NCBI GenBank assembly: GCA_035547915.1
Contig: DASZTS010000116.1
Coordinates: 22,739 to 86,738 of the forward strand
DNA length: 64,000 nucleotides
Direction of reading: 5' to 3'
Source: DASSFG01 sp035547915
GTDB lineage: Bacteria; Planctomycetota; Planctomycetia; Pirellulales; JAICIG01
In this document: one piece after another, positions 44,219 to 52,448 of the stretch
How the letters are laid out: each line of letters begins with the position of its first letter
How positions within the stretch are numbered: position 1 is the first letter of the stretch
Notes under the pieces: generated by a model
Told to the model about the DNA's origin: nothing
Database searches by the model: none
What the model saw: only the letters and a program-made list of their open reading frames with translations
Translations under genes and position numbers: made by a program

Positions 44219-45424
44219 CTAATACGCCGCGCGGAACACGTCCTCGATCTCGGGAACGGTCGGCACGCGTGGATTGACGCGCAAGATACGCTTGATGCCG
44301 AACGCCCGTTCGGCGAAGACCGGAAGTTGTTCGGGCTTGACGCCCAATTCGCGCAGCCGGGTGGGAATGCCGATGGCCGCCTTGAGCCGCTCGACCGCGG
44401 CGATGGCCAGTTCGGCAGCTTGCGGCTTATCGCAGTGTGTGGTGTTCTCTCCCAACAATTGTGCGATCCTGGCAAAGCGTGCCATCCGCACCGGAAGGTT
44501 ATAGCGCATCACGTAGGGCAAGAGCAGGCCGTTGCCGGCCCCGTGCGAGCAATGGACCGCTCCGCCGACCGGGTATTCCATGGCGTGCACCAATGCCACG
44601 CCGACATTCGAGAAGGCCAGGCCAGCGATGGTTGCGGCCAACGACATGCCGCGGCGCGCCTCGACATTTGCTGGTTCACGAACCGCCGTTACGAGGTGTT
44701 GCCCCACGAGTTCGATCGCCTTCTCTGCGAAACAATCGGCCAAGGGATGCCGTCCCTGGTAGAGCGTGCGCTCGCCGGCGGGCAAGGGAAAGTGCTCATT
44801 GTCGACCGCCGTATAGGCCTCGATCGCGTGCGTGAGGGCGTCGATGCCGCTGTCGGCCGTGACCTTGGCCGGGCAGCTCACCGTGAGCAGCGGGTCGACA
44901 ATGGCGACCGCGGGTCGCATATAATTGCTCAGCACACCGACTTTGATCTGGTTGGCCGTATCGGTCAGCACCGACGCGGCCGTCACCTCGCTACCCGTAC
45001 CAGAAGTGGTGGGAACGCACACCAGCGGCAACACGGGACCGGGTACGCGGTCCTCTCCCACGTAATCGCGCAGCCCACCGCCGTGGGTCAATAACACGGC
45101 AGCGATCTTGGCCAAGTCCATGTTGCTGCCGCCGCCCAGCCCGAGCAGGCCGTCTGGCTGGAACCGCCGCGCATGGTCGACACACTGGTCGACCAGGTCG
45201 AGCGACGGTTCGGGCTGTCCGCCATCAAACACTTCGACCGCGACGCCAGCCGCTGCGAGCGGTTCGCTCACGGCCCGGTCGAGGCCGGCCGCGAGCAGTC
45301 GCTGGTCTGTCACGATCATGACTCGGCGCAGCTTGAGCCGTTGGGCGATCTGGCCCGTCTGGCCAGCGGCGCCGTCGCCAAACAGAAGTTGGCCGGAGGA
45401 ATGAAAAGTCCACGTCTGTCGCAT
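44219..45424 (-). CDS. iron-containing alcohol dehydrogenase
   Basis: A 401-residue group III alcohol dehydrogenase. The NAD-binding GGGSNMDLAK (97-106) and PTTSGTGSEVTAASV (138-152) motifs are present. Metal ligands D195, H199 (IDALTHAIEAY), H280 (VHAMEYPVGG) and H294 (HCSHGAGNGLLLPYVMRYN) are all conserved. The family oxidises or reduces alcohols and aldehydes, often of glycerol or phosphonate metabolism. ATG 45424 lies 5 bp after the sulfatase stop, so the two genes are probably co-transcribed; the upstream frame to 45706 is a shadow of the sulfatase. Confidence 0.92.
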   Translation of the reverse strand: MRQTWTFHSSGQLLFGDGAAGQTGQIAQRLKLRRVMIVTDQRLLAAGLDRAVSEPLAAAGVAVEVFDGGQPEPSLDLVDQCVDHARRFQPDGLLGLGGGSNMDLAKIAAVLLTHGGGLRDYVGEDRVPGPVLPLVCVPTTSGTGSEVTAASVLTDTANQIKVGVLSNYMRPAVAIVDPLLTVSCPAKVTADSGIDALTHAIEAYTAVDNEHFPLPAGERTLYQGRHPLADCFAEKAIELVGQHLVTAVREPANVEARRGMSLAATIAGLAFSNVGVALVHAMEYPVGGAVHCSHGAGNGLLLPYVMRYNLPVRMARFARIAQLLGENTTHCDKPQAAELAIAAVERLKAAIGIPTRLRELGVKPEQLPVFAERAFGIKRILRVNPRVPTVPEIEDVFRAAY

Positions 45425-45429
45425 CGCCG

Positions 45430-47184
45430 TCACCTTCGTCGCACGTAAGCGAAATAGGCCCCACAGAGTTGCTGACCGTCGGTATCGTAGCACCAACTTT
45501 GCATTTCGGTGCGTGTGCCCGCCCGTAGCGGCATGACGAACGTGATTCCCTTGTCGCCGGGCGAGACCGGCCGAGATTCGTCGAAATCGCCAAGTTTCAG
45601 CCGCACTTTGGCGACCGGCAAGGCCTTCCCGGGCGGTAGGGTTCCGTCGACGGCCTTGAATTCGGGCACCCCGTCGCGGATCGCGGCATCCGCCTCGCGT
45701 GGCCAACGGCGGAGCTCGATTTCATAGGTACCGTCCTGCTCGACAAACACGTGCCACGGTCCGTTGCGGTTTACCCCCTCACGCAGATTGTGCATGTTGT
45801 CGCAGTAGATATTGGCCCAATCAGCCGCCGAAAGGGTGACGGGGTTTTCCGCCTCGGCGCCGATGCTGATCGGACTGAAGTCGTCGAGCTTGTCCGCGAG
45901 CCCGGCCCACCAGCCGTCATAAGAATCGCGCAAACGTTTGACGACATCGGGATGTTCGCTGGCCACATCGGTCGTCTGCCCGAAATCGCTGGCAAGGTCG
46001 TAGAGTTCTTGCCCCTTCACCAACCGCCATTTGCGCCACATCACAGCCGAGTCCCATTTCTCGGGTCGTTGGCCGTATTGCACGACGAGCGTGCGATCGG
46101 GGAACGTGTCGACCGTGCCCTTCAACAGGCCGGCCAGGCTTGTACCATCGAAGTGCGCCGGTCCCGATGTCCGCAATTGGCAGAGGTCGATGAGCGTCGG
46201 CAAGAGATCCTGGACTTCCGAGAGGGTATCGATGTCGCAAGGCATCCGCAGGCCGCCGGCAGGCCAGCGAATGAAGCACGCGGCCCGGTGACCTCCCTCG
46301 TAGTACTCCGTCTTGTGTCCGCGCATACCGGCGTTGAAGGTCTTTACGCCGGCTGTACCACCGTTGTCGTGAAAATAGACGAGGATCGTGTTTTCCCACT
46401 GCCCTGTCTGGCGCAGCAAGCCGTCGAGACGGCCGAGATTCTCGTCGATATTGGCGATCATGCCGAAGAACGCCGCCGGCCCTCGGCCCTCATACGGCTT
46501 TTTGTACTGGCCGGGCACCCAGAGCGGGCCGTGAGGTGCGTTGGTCGGCAGGTAGAGAAAGAACGGCTCGTCCTGCGCGGCCCGTTCCCTGACCCAGTCC
46601 TGGGCCAGCTTGAACCAGACATCCGTGCAATAGCCGGTGTATTGCTTCAGTTCGCCGCGGCTACGAAAACGGCCGTTGAAATAGTCGTTCTCCCACAGAT
46701 CGGCCATCGACGTGATGCCCCAGCCCAGATGATAGACGGCTCGCTCAAATCCCCGCCACTCGGGCAAGTTCGGATAGCTGTCACCCAGATGCCATTTGCC
46801 AAAGAGGGCCGTTCGATAGCCATTCGCGGCAAAAAAAGCGGGCATCATGGGGATACCGCGGCGCACGAACGACCGTCCCGCGCACACCGAGGTGGCTCCG
46901 CTGTGCAGGGCGTCGAGGCCGGTGAGCAATTGCCCGCGCGTCGGCGTGCACATCGGCGCGACGTGAAAGTCGGTAAGCCGGATACTCTCGTCGTGCAGCC
47001 GGTCGAGGTTGGGCGTCTTTAGCACGGGGTTGCCGTGACACGACAGGTCACCGTACCCCTGATCGTCGGTGAGCAGGATGACGACATTGGGACGCCGCGG
47101 TGACCGTTCCTGGGCGAGACCGACGCCCGAAAACGTGGCCACAGCGGCAGCGAACAAGAGGCTTAATGGCTTAGCAAAGGACAT
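45430..47184 (-). CDS. secreted arylsulfatase (type I)
   Basis: A 584-residue sulfatase with a Sec signal peptide (about 5-24, cleavage near GLA|QE). Metal ligands D40 and D41 are in VVILLTDDQGYGD, and the formylglycine signature is C79-T-P-T-R83 (MCTPTRGQLLTG) in the C-x-P-x-R form. FGKWHLGD follows. The C-terminal 150 residues (from about 430) extend beyond the typical family length and contain a beta-rich region. It probably desulfates an extracellular glycan or aryl sulfate. ATG 47184 is the leader start. A formylglycine-generating enzyme gene is not in the window. It is divergent from the DUF1501 gene. Confidence 0.93.
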   Translation of the reverse strand: MSFAKPLSLLFAAAVATFSGVGLAQERSPRRPNVVILLTDDQGYGDLSCHGNPVLKTPNLDRLHDESIRLTDFHVAPMCTPTRGQLLTGLDALHSGATSVCAGRSFVRRGIPMMPAFFAANGYRTALFGKWHLGDSYPNLPEWRGFERAVYHLGWGITSMADLWENDYFNGRFRSRGELKQYTGYCTDVWFKLAQDWVRERAAQDEPFFLYLPTNAPHGPLWVPGQYKKPYEGRGPAAFFGMIANIDENLGRLDGLLRQTGQWENTILVYFHDNGGTAGVKTFNAGMRGHKTEYYEGGHRAACFIRWPAGGLRMPCDIDTLSEVQDLLPTLIDLCQLRTSGPAHFDGTSLAGLLKGTVDTFPDRTLVVQYGQRPEKWDSAVMWRKWRLVKGQELYDLASDFGQTTDVASEHPDVVKRLRDSYDGWWAGLADKLDDFSPISIGAEAENPVTLSAADWANIYCDNMHNLREGVNRNGPWHVFVEQDGTYEIELRRWPREADAAIRDGVPEFKAVDGTLPPGKALPVAKVRLKLGDFDESRPVSPGDKGITFVMPLRAGTRTEMQSWCYDTDGQQLCGAYFAYVRRR

Positions 47185-47337
47185 GCGGAGGCACCTCGAT
47201 GAACTCTGCCGCGATTGTGAAACGCGGCGTGGCAAGTTGCAAGCCGTTCCGCTGCTGGTTGCCAGGGCATTTTTGCGTGCCCGGTATGGAGCCTTTCGTG
47301 ATACACTGTAGATTCACGCCGCATGGGAGCAAGTGCC

Positions 47338-47441
47338 TTAGAGCGGCTGACAGAACCGGGAAGCCGGAGCGACGTGGGCGAAAAATCGGCCGTGAAACGC
47401 CGCTTTTTGTGGAGCTCGATCCGGTTTTGTCGGTTGCTCTT
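47338..47441 (+). repeat. ~104-bp palindromic interspersed element, copy 4
   Basis: Aligns with copies 1-3. Ends are TTAGAGCGGCTGACAGAACC and GGTTTTGTCGGTTGCTCTTG. The inner stem AAAAATCGGC-CGTGAAAC-GCCGCTTTTT has one mismatch, and the right TA is lost. It lies between divergent sulfatase and DUF1501 genes, 86 bp upstream of the DUF1501 start. The 16-nt repeat (47443-47458) abuts it on the right. Confidence 0.85.
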
Positions 47442-47442
47442 G

Positions 47443-47458
47443 GAGCCTGTCCGAGAAC
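47443..47458 (+). repeat. 16-nt sequence shared with 33392-33407
   Basis: GAGCCTGTCCGAGAAC is the exact inverse complement of the sequence at 33392-33407. Each copy is within about 100 bp of a copy of the palindromic element, so the two may be parts of one larger mobile unit or separate short repeats. Confidence 0.5.
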
Positions 47459-47527
47459 CGATGTTGCGACAGAAGCGATTCGACTCGCCCGCAGGTTGTC
47501 GGATCGGCTCTTGGATCCTCCCCACCG

Positions 47528-48991
47528 GTGCGATGCGTCCATCCTCTCCAATCGAGCTGCCAATTGCACTGCCGGCATTTTAAGGCTCCGCCGACCTCCC
47601 GCCGCCAAATGCTCGCCGATTGCGCGAACGGATTCGGCGCGCTGGCGTTGGCGGCCCTCTTGGGCGAGTATTCGGCCGGCAATGCGTCGGCCGCGACAAA
47701 CCCGCTGGCGCCGCGGGCGACCCATTTTCCGCCGCGGGCCACCAGCGTCATTTTCCTCTACATGGATGGCGGACCGTCGCAGGTCGATTCGTTCGATCCC
47801 AAGCCGCGGCTCGATCGCGAGCACGGCGAACCGATCAAGATGAAGGTACCCGCCACGCAATTCAACAACGTCGGCAAGGTGTTGAAGAGTCCCTGGCCCT
47901 TCCGCCAATACGGCGAGAGTGGCATCCCGGTGAGCGACCTCTTTCCGCACATCGCCACCTGCGTCGACGATTTGTGCATCGTGCGGTCGATGGTCTCGAA
48001 ATTCTCGGAGCACACGGCCGCCAACTATTTTCTGCACACGGGCTCGGGCGTGCAGGGGCGGCCCAGCGCGGGAAGCTGGTTGACGTACGGTCTGGGGAGT
48101 GAATGCCAGACGCTCCCCGGTTTCGTCGTGCTCAACGGGGGGCTGATTCCGGTCGGCGGCCTCGACAACTTTGGCAGTGGTTTTTTGCCGGCCTCGTACC
48201 AGGGGTCGGTGTTCAAGCACGGCAAACAGGCGGTCGAGAACGTCGAGCGCACCGAGCCGACCGCCGAGTTACAACTCGGCAAGCTGGATTTGCTGGCCCG
48301 GCTCGATCGGCAGCTCATCGAGCGTACGGGACCGAATGATCAACTCGAGGCGGCCATTGCCAACTATGAGTTGGCCTTCCGGATGCAGTCGGCCGTGCCC
48401 GAGCTGATGGATCTAAACCGAGAGACGGCCAGCACGAAGCAGCTCTATGGCATGGAAGCGGCCGACCCGCTCACGCGCGGATACGGGGCCCTCTGCCTGC
48501 TGGCGCGCAGGCTGGTCGAGCGCGGCGTGCGGTTCATCGAGCTGACGTGCCCCAACGTCGGCTCCGATCGGTGGGACCAACACGGCAACCTCAAGGACGG
48601 GCACGAAAAGAACGCTCGCGTGGTCGATCAGCCCATCGCGGGTCTGCTCAAGGATTTGCGGAGCCGCGGCCTGCTCGATTCGACCTTGGTCGTGTGGGGC
48701 GGTGAGTTCGGCCGAACTCCGATGGCGCAGGGGGCCGATGGCCGCGACCACAACCCGTTCGGCTTCACCATCTGGCTGGCCGGCGGCGGTGTAAAGGGAG
48801 GCCAGGTTTACGGTGCCACCGACGATTACGGCTACTATGCCGTCGAAAACCGGGTCGAGATCCACGACCTGCACGCGACGATGCTGCATCTGCTCGGGCT
48901 CGACCACACGCGACTCACGTTTCGCTTCGGCGGCCGCGACGTGCGGCTGACCGACGTACACGGGAATGTCATCCACGATTTGCTGGCCTGA
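47528..48991 (+). CDS. DUF1501 protein with twin-arginine-type leader
   Basis: A 487-residue protein of the DUF1501 (alkaline-phosphatase-like, sulfatase-related) family that is abundant in planctomycetes. Residues 24-46 form the leader (TSRRQMLADCANGFGALALAALL in pieces) with the SRR twin-arginine motif at 24-26. VIFLYMDGGPSQVDSFDPKP (73-92) is the family metal-site block, and CPNVGSDRWDQHGNLKDGH, VVWGGEFGRTP and GRDHNPFGFTIWLAGGG are further signature blocks. GTG 47528 is the assumed start; a shorter start would lose the RR motif. Its function is unclear; it is often next to DUF1549/1553 genes, which are absent here. Confidence 0.9.
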   Translation: MRCVHPLQSSCQLHCRHFKAPPTSRRQMLADCANGFGALALAALLGEYSAGNASAATNPLAPRATHFPPRATSVIFLYMDGGPSQVDSFDPKPRLDREHGEPIKMKVPATQFNNVGKVLKSPWPFRQYGESGIPVSDLFPHIATCVDDLCIVRSMVSKFSEHTAANYFLHTGSGVQGRPSAGSWLTYGLGSECQTLPGFVVLNGGLIPVGGLDNFGSGFLPASYQGSVFKHGKQAVENVERTEPTAELQLGKLDLLARLDRQLIERTGPNDQLEAAIANYELAFRMQSAVPELMDLNRETASTKQLYGMEAADPLTRGYGALCLLARRLVERGVRFIELTCPNVGSDRWDQHGNLKDGHEKNARVVDQPIAGLLKDLRSRGLLDSTLVVWGGEFGRTPMAQGADGRDHNPFGFTIWLAGGGVKGGQVYGATDDYGYYAVENRVEIHDLHATMLHLLGLDHTRLTFRFGGRDVRLTDVHGNVIHDLLA

Positions 48992-49018
48992 CCGTGATGC
49001 GGCCAATGATGCGCGCTG

Positions 49019-49609
49019 TTAGCGGGCGCCGCCGGGTGTGGGAGACGCGTAGGGATCGCTACCGTTGTTACCGCGCGGCCAGCGGCCCGCCGGGGGAAGA
49101 ATGTAGTTCGGCCGTGCGCGGGCACCACCCGGCTCGGGCGATGAGTAAGGATTGCTGCCGTTATTTCCGCGCGGCCAGCGGCCGGCCGGAGGATAATCGC
49201 CACCGCGGTCGCGCGGTGCAAAGCCGGCTCCGCCCGGCCTGGCCGAGGCGTAGGGACTGCTCCCATTTTCGCCGCGCGGCCAGCGCACCTCGTGCTCGGA
49301 AGCCTGCCAAGTGCCTCGGTAGCGGTCCGGATCGTGGCTGTAGTCCGCCCTTCGATAGGCCCTCCACCGCCCGTTGTCGTAAACGGCCCAGGAATTCGAC
49401 GGGAGCCAATACCACCAGCGACCCTCGTGGTACCGGTAGCGCCAATTGATCGGTTGCGGTTTGTCCATCGCGGGGCTCGCGGATCGGCTCGTCACCGTCT
49501 CGTCACTCAGACTCTCTCCCCGTGCTCTGACGGGAGCAAGGGCCGTCGACGCGCCACAGGCCAAGGAAAGCAGCAGGTACGATGGGACGATATTTCGCGT
49601 AACTGACAC
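49019..49609 (-). CDS. exported Gly/Pro-rich protein with tandem 21-residue repeats
   Basis: A 196-residue protein. GTG 49609 is preceded by GGAG and begins a signal peptide (VSVTRNIVPSYLLLSLACGAS in pieces), cleaved near ALA|PV; the lipobox-like SLAC is non-canonical. Residues 55-85 (NWRYRYHEGRWWYWLPSNSWAVYDNGRW in pieces) form an aromatic beta-hairpin block. Three near-identical repeats follow at 109-128, 144-164 and 176-196, with core WPRGxNGSxPYxSxxPGGA. The last repeat ends the protein. Function unknown; it may bind or associate with extracellular polymer. It is convergent with the DUF1501 gene. Confidence 0.75.
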   Translation of the reverse strand: MSVTRNIVPSYLLLSLACGASTALAPVRARGESLSDETVTSRSASPAMDKPQPINWRYRYHEGRWWYWLPSNSWAVYDNGRWRAYRRADYSHDPDRYRGTWQASEHEVRWPRGENGSSPYASARPGGAGFAPRDRGGDYPPAGRWPRGNNGSNPYSSPEPGGARARPNYILPPAGRWPRGNNGSDPYASPTPGGAR

Positions 49610-49725
49610 GACGCGGCTCCGACAGATGACCGCCCTCGCAGGTATCAACCAAATGATACACTCTGGCGAACGGGCGGGGAGTTGGCCGATCGAAGCCGTG
49701 GTGGCACACCGCTCTCCGCAGGCAG

Positions 49726-50043
49726 CTATTCGCGAAGCGGCCGTTCCGTGAGATGATGACCCGCCAGGCGGGATACGTCCCGCAGGTCGTGTGCTTGGCT
49801 TCTGACCCAGGACGGCGCGCCCTCCAGGATCGGCGAATAGAATCGCTCGATCTGGCCGTGGGTCGTCATGTTGGCGCTAAAGGCTGCCCAGCAGAAGTAA
49901 ACCGGCCCGATGCTGATAACGTACACGAAGCATGCCAACCAGAGGCCCATGCCGAGCATCGCAGCTTGTACGGTCAGCCGGTTTCGCTTCTCCTTCATTT
50001 GACGCACCGCCGAAATGCCGGCGGCCATTGTCGCGGTCGCCAC
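49726..50043 (-). CDS. small membrane protein, unknown function
   Basis: A 105-residue ORF with GTG start. A basic N-terminus (KEKRNR, 17-22) precedes one or two hydrophobic helices in 23-56 (TVQAAMLGMGLWLACFVYVISIGPVYFCW in pieces). The polar C-terminus is His/Arg-rich. An internal ATG at 49998 could be the true start. It lies 21 bp downstream of hflX on the same strand. No homologue is recognised. Confidence 0.5.
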   Translation of the reverse strand: MATATMAAGISAVRQMKEKRNRLTVQAAMLGMGLWLACFVYVISIGPVYFCWAAFSANMTTHGQIERFYSPILEGAPSWVRSQAHDLRDVSRLAGHHLTERPLRE

Positions 50044-50064
50044 GAGCGATCCCGGCCGTTCCTG

Positions 50065-51399
50065 CTAAGCGACGTCTTCGACTCCGTTGGAAAACGTCGG
50101 ATCGAGCAGCGCTGCGGCATGACCGTTGGCTTGGTGTAGGCGGATGGTGGTTCGACCGTCGCGGATCTGGCTCAAGTGCCGCTGCGGCAGTCGGCAATGG
50201 ACGATCACCCGCGTCTCGGAAAACTGCTGCGACAGCACCTCGCCGTTGGCCGAAAGGTAGGCCAGCAGCCGGCCGTTGCCCACCTCGGTTTCCACATCGA
50301 TGTCGAGAAAGTCGCGACTCAGCATCTCGCTGACGACGCTCGACAACCGTTCGAGCCCCTGGCCGCGGCGGGCACTGATGCCGACTGCATGCGGATACCG
50401 ATGGAACAGCCCGTCCAGCCGCGAGCGGTCGTCCAAGGCGTCGATCTTGTTCAGCACGAGCAGCGTGTTCTTCTCTTGGATGCCGAGTTCCTCGAACACC
50501 CGGTACACCGACGAAATCTGATCGTACACCGCCGGGCTACTGGCGTCGGCGACGTGCAGAAGCAGGTCCGCCTGCCGCGCCTCCTCCAACGTGGCCTTGA
50601 AGCTGGCCACGAGTTGGTGCGGCAGGTCGCGGATGAATCCGACCGTGTCGCTCAGTAGTACGGGTCCCCAGCCTGGGAGCTGCCAACGGCGCGTGCGCGT
50701 GTCGAGCGTGGCGAAGAGCTGGTCTTGGGCCAGCACACTGGCCCCGGTGAGCGTGTTCAAGAGCGTGCTCTTGCCGGCGTTTGTATATCCGACAAGGGAC
50801 ACGGTGCGATGTCCCACTCGCGACGCCACCTGCCGCTCCTTGCGGCGTTCGATCTCGGCCAGCTCGGCTTGGAGGTCGTGGATGCGTTTTTCGGCTAAGC
50901 GTCGGTCAACTTCGAGCTGCTTTTCGCCAGGGCCGCGCATGCCGATGCCCATCTTCAACCGCGAGAGGTGCGTCCACATCCGTTTCAGACGGGGGAGCGA
51001 GTATTGGAGCTGCGCCAACTCGACGGCCAGACGGGCCTCGTGCGTCTGAGCGCGGCTGGCGAAGATGTCCAATATCAGCTCGGTGCGGTCGAGCACCTTG
51101 AGGTTGGTGGCCTGTTCGAGGTTGCGGGTCTGGGCCGGCGACAGGTCGTTGTCGAACACCACGACGTCGGCATCGCGTGACTCACCAAGCACGCGCAACT
51201 CGTCGACCTTGCCACTGCCCAGATAGGTGGTCTTGTCGGGCGCTTCGCGGCGTTGCGTGAGAGAACCCACCACGCGAGCCCCGGCCGATTCGGCCAAGCC
51301 CCTCAATTCCTCGAGGGGATCGCCATAATATTGCCGTCCGGGAAGCATTACGCCTACCAGCAGCGCCGCCTCACTGACGACGCTGTCGGCGCGATTCAT
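50065..51399 (-). CDS. hflX: ribosome-associated GTPase HflX
   Basis: A 444-residue GTPase that binds the 50S subunit and helps split or rescue stalled ribosomes. The HflX N-terminal domain contains TTYLGSGKVDEL and VVFDNDLSPAQTRNLEQ. It is followed by the coiled-coil linker with MGIGMRGPGEKQLEVDRR. The G domain has G1 GYTNAGKS (204-211), G3 DTVGF (251-255) and G4 NKID (317-320). The length matches HflX, with an additional C-terminal arginine-rich tail. It is the first gene of a short run on the minus strand, after the SDR gene and a terminator. Confidence 0.97.
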   Translation of the reverse strand: MNRADSVVSEAALLVGVMLPGRQYYGDPLEELRGLAESAGARVVGSLTQRREAPDKTTYLGSGKVDELRVLGESRDADVVVFDNDLSPAQTRNLEQATNLKVLDRTELILDIFASRAQTHEARLAVELAQLQYSLPRLKRMWTHLSRLKMGIGMRGPGEKQLEVDRRLAEKRIHDLQAELAEIERRKERQVASRVGHRTVSLVGYTNAGKSTLLNTLTGASVLAQDQLFATLDTRTRRWQLPGWGPVLLSDTVGFIRDLPHQLVASFKATLEEARQADLLLHVADASSPAVYDQISSVYRVFEELGIQEKNTLLVLNKIDALDDRSRLDGLFHRYPHAVGISARRGQGLERLSSVVSEMLSRDFLDIDVETEVGNGRLLAYLSANGEVLSQQFSETRVIVHCRLPQRHLSQIRDGRTTIRLHQANGHAAALLDPTFSNGVEDVA

Positions 51400-51550
51400 G
51401 TCGGTCGCGATACGTAGAGCCCTCCGCTAGCCTGATCTCGGTAAGCAGCCCACGCCCCTATGCAAGTATACCCTATCCGGCGAAGAGACAAATCAAAGAC
51501 GCAACAGGTTCGGTGATGTTCTTTCCAGCGATGGATTACGGCCGCGCAAC

Positions 51551-51597
51551 AAAAAGCCGCGTCGGATCGAAACCGTGACGTGGCTCGGACGCGGCTT
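51551..51597 (-). terminator. rho-independent terminator of the SDR gene
   Basis: Read on the minus strand, AAGCCGCGTC pairs with GACGCGGCTT over 10 bp, followed directly by TTTTGTTG. The loop is 24 nt, longer than usual. It lies 28 bp after the SDR stop and separates the SDR from hflX. Confidence 0.6.
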
Positions 51598-51624
51598 GAA
51601 TTACCCCCATGTCGGCCGACTGTC

Positions 51625-52356
51625 TCAAAAATAATCCTGGCTGGTGGGCTTGATGACCAACTCGGGAATGTGTGCCCGAGCCGGCAGGCAGGCGATCATG
51701 ACCACGGCGGCCGCCACGTCCTCGGGCTTCAGAATGCGGGCCCGGTGTTCGGCGCTGACCGGCTTCGGCCGGTTTTCCAAGATCGGGGTGTCGACCTCGC
51801 CCGGATAGACGTTGGTAATACGAATCCCGTACTCGGCCACCTCGCGGGCCGCGGTAACGCCCGTGGCGGTCATCGCAAACTTCGAGGCCGTATAGCCGAT
51901 GCCGCCCAGCAAGCTTGAGCGTTTGCCCGCGATCGACGAAATGTTAACGATTAGACCGTCGCGGCGCTCACACATCTGGGGCAGTACGGCGCGAAGGCAG
52001 TAGAAGGCGCCGGTGGCGTTGATCCGCATCATCAGTTCCCAGTCTTCCGGCGACAACTCGGCCAACGTGCGGCGCAGCACGTTCACGCCGGCGCTGTTGA
52101 TCAGCATATCGAGTGGGCCGAGTTCCTGGGTCGCCCAGGCAACGAGGCTTTCGACACTCTGCAAATCGCCAACGTCGGCCGCGCGGTAAAGAATTGGCGG
52201 GGTGCCTCGATAGCCGGCGGCGGCCGTCCGCAGTTTGTCTTCTCTCCGGCCGGCGATCGCCACCCGGCATCCTTCTTGAGCCAAAGCGACGGCAACCCCC
52301 AAACCGATGCCCGTCGCGCCGCCCGTCACCAGCGCCGTCTTGCCCGAAAGTTTCAT
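51625..52356 (-). CDS. short-chain dehydrogenase/reductase (classical SDR)
   Basis: A 243-residue classical SDR. NAD(P)-binding TGGATGIGLG (11-20), NSAGV, the catalytic Ser in NISSIAGKR, and Y-x3-K in YTASKFA are all present. NADP preference is suggested by AGRRED after strand 2. The group (3-ketoacyl-ACP reductase/sorbitol dehydrogenase-like) acts on many small substrates; the specific one is not evident. It is transcribed alone, followed by a terminator at 51551-51597. Confidence 0.9.
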   Translation of the reverse strand: MKLSGKTALVTGGATGIGLGVAVALAQEGCRVAIAGRREDKLRTAAAGYRGTPPILYRAADVGDLQSVESLVAWATQELGPLDMLINSAGVNVLRRTLAELSPEDWELMMRINATGAFYCLRAVLPQMCERRDGLIVNISSIAGKRSSLLGGIGYTASKFAMTATGVTAAREVAEYGIRITNVYPGEVDTPILENRPKPVSAEHRARILKPEDVAAAVVMIACLPARAHIPELVIKPTSQDYF

Positions 52357-52448
52357 GTCGTGTGCCTACCACAATCGAGGAAAGTGTTGCCTCGAATGTT
52401 GTACTCGAAACCCACGGGAGACGGTAGACGCGCGGGGACTGGAGAGCG

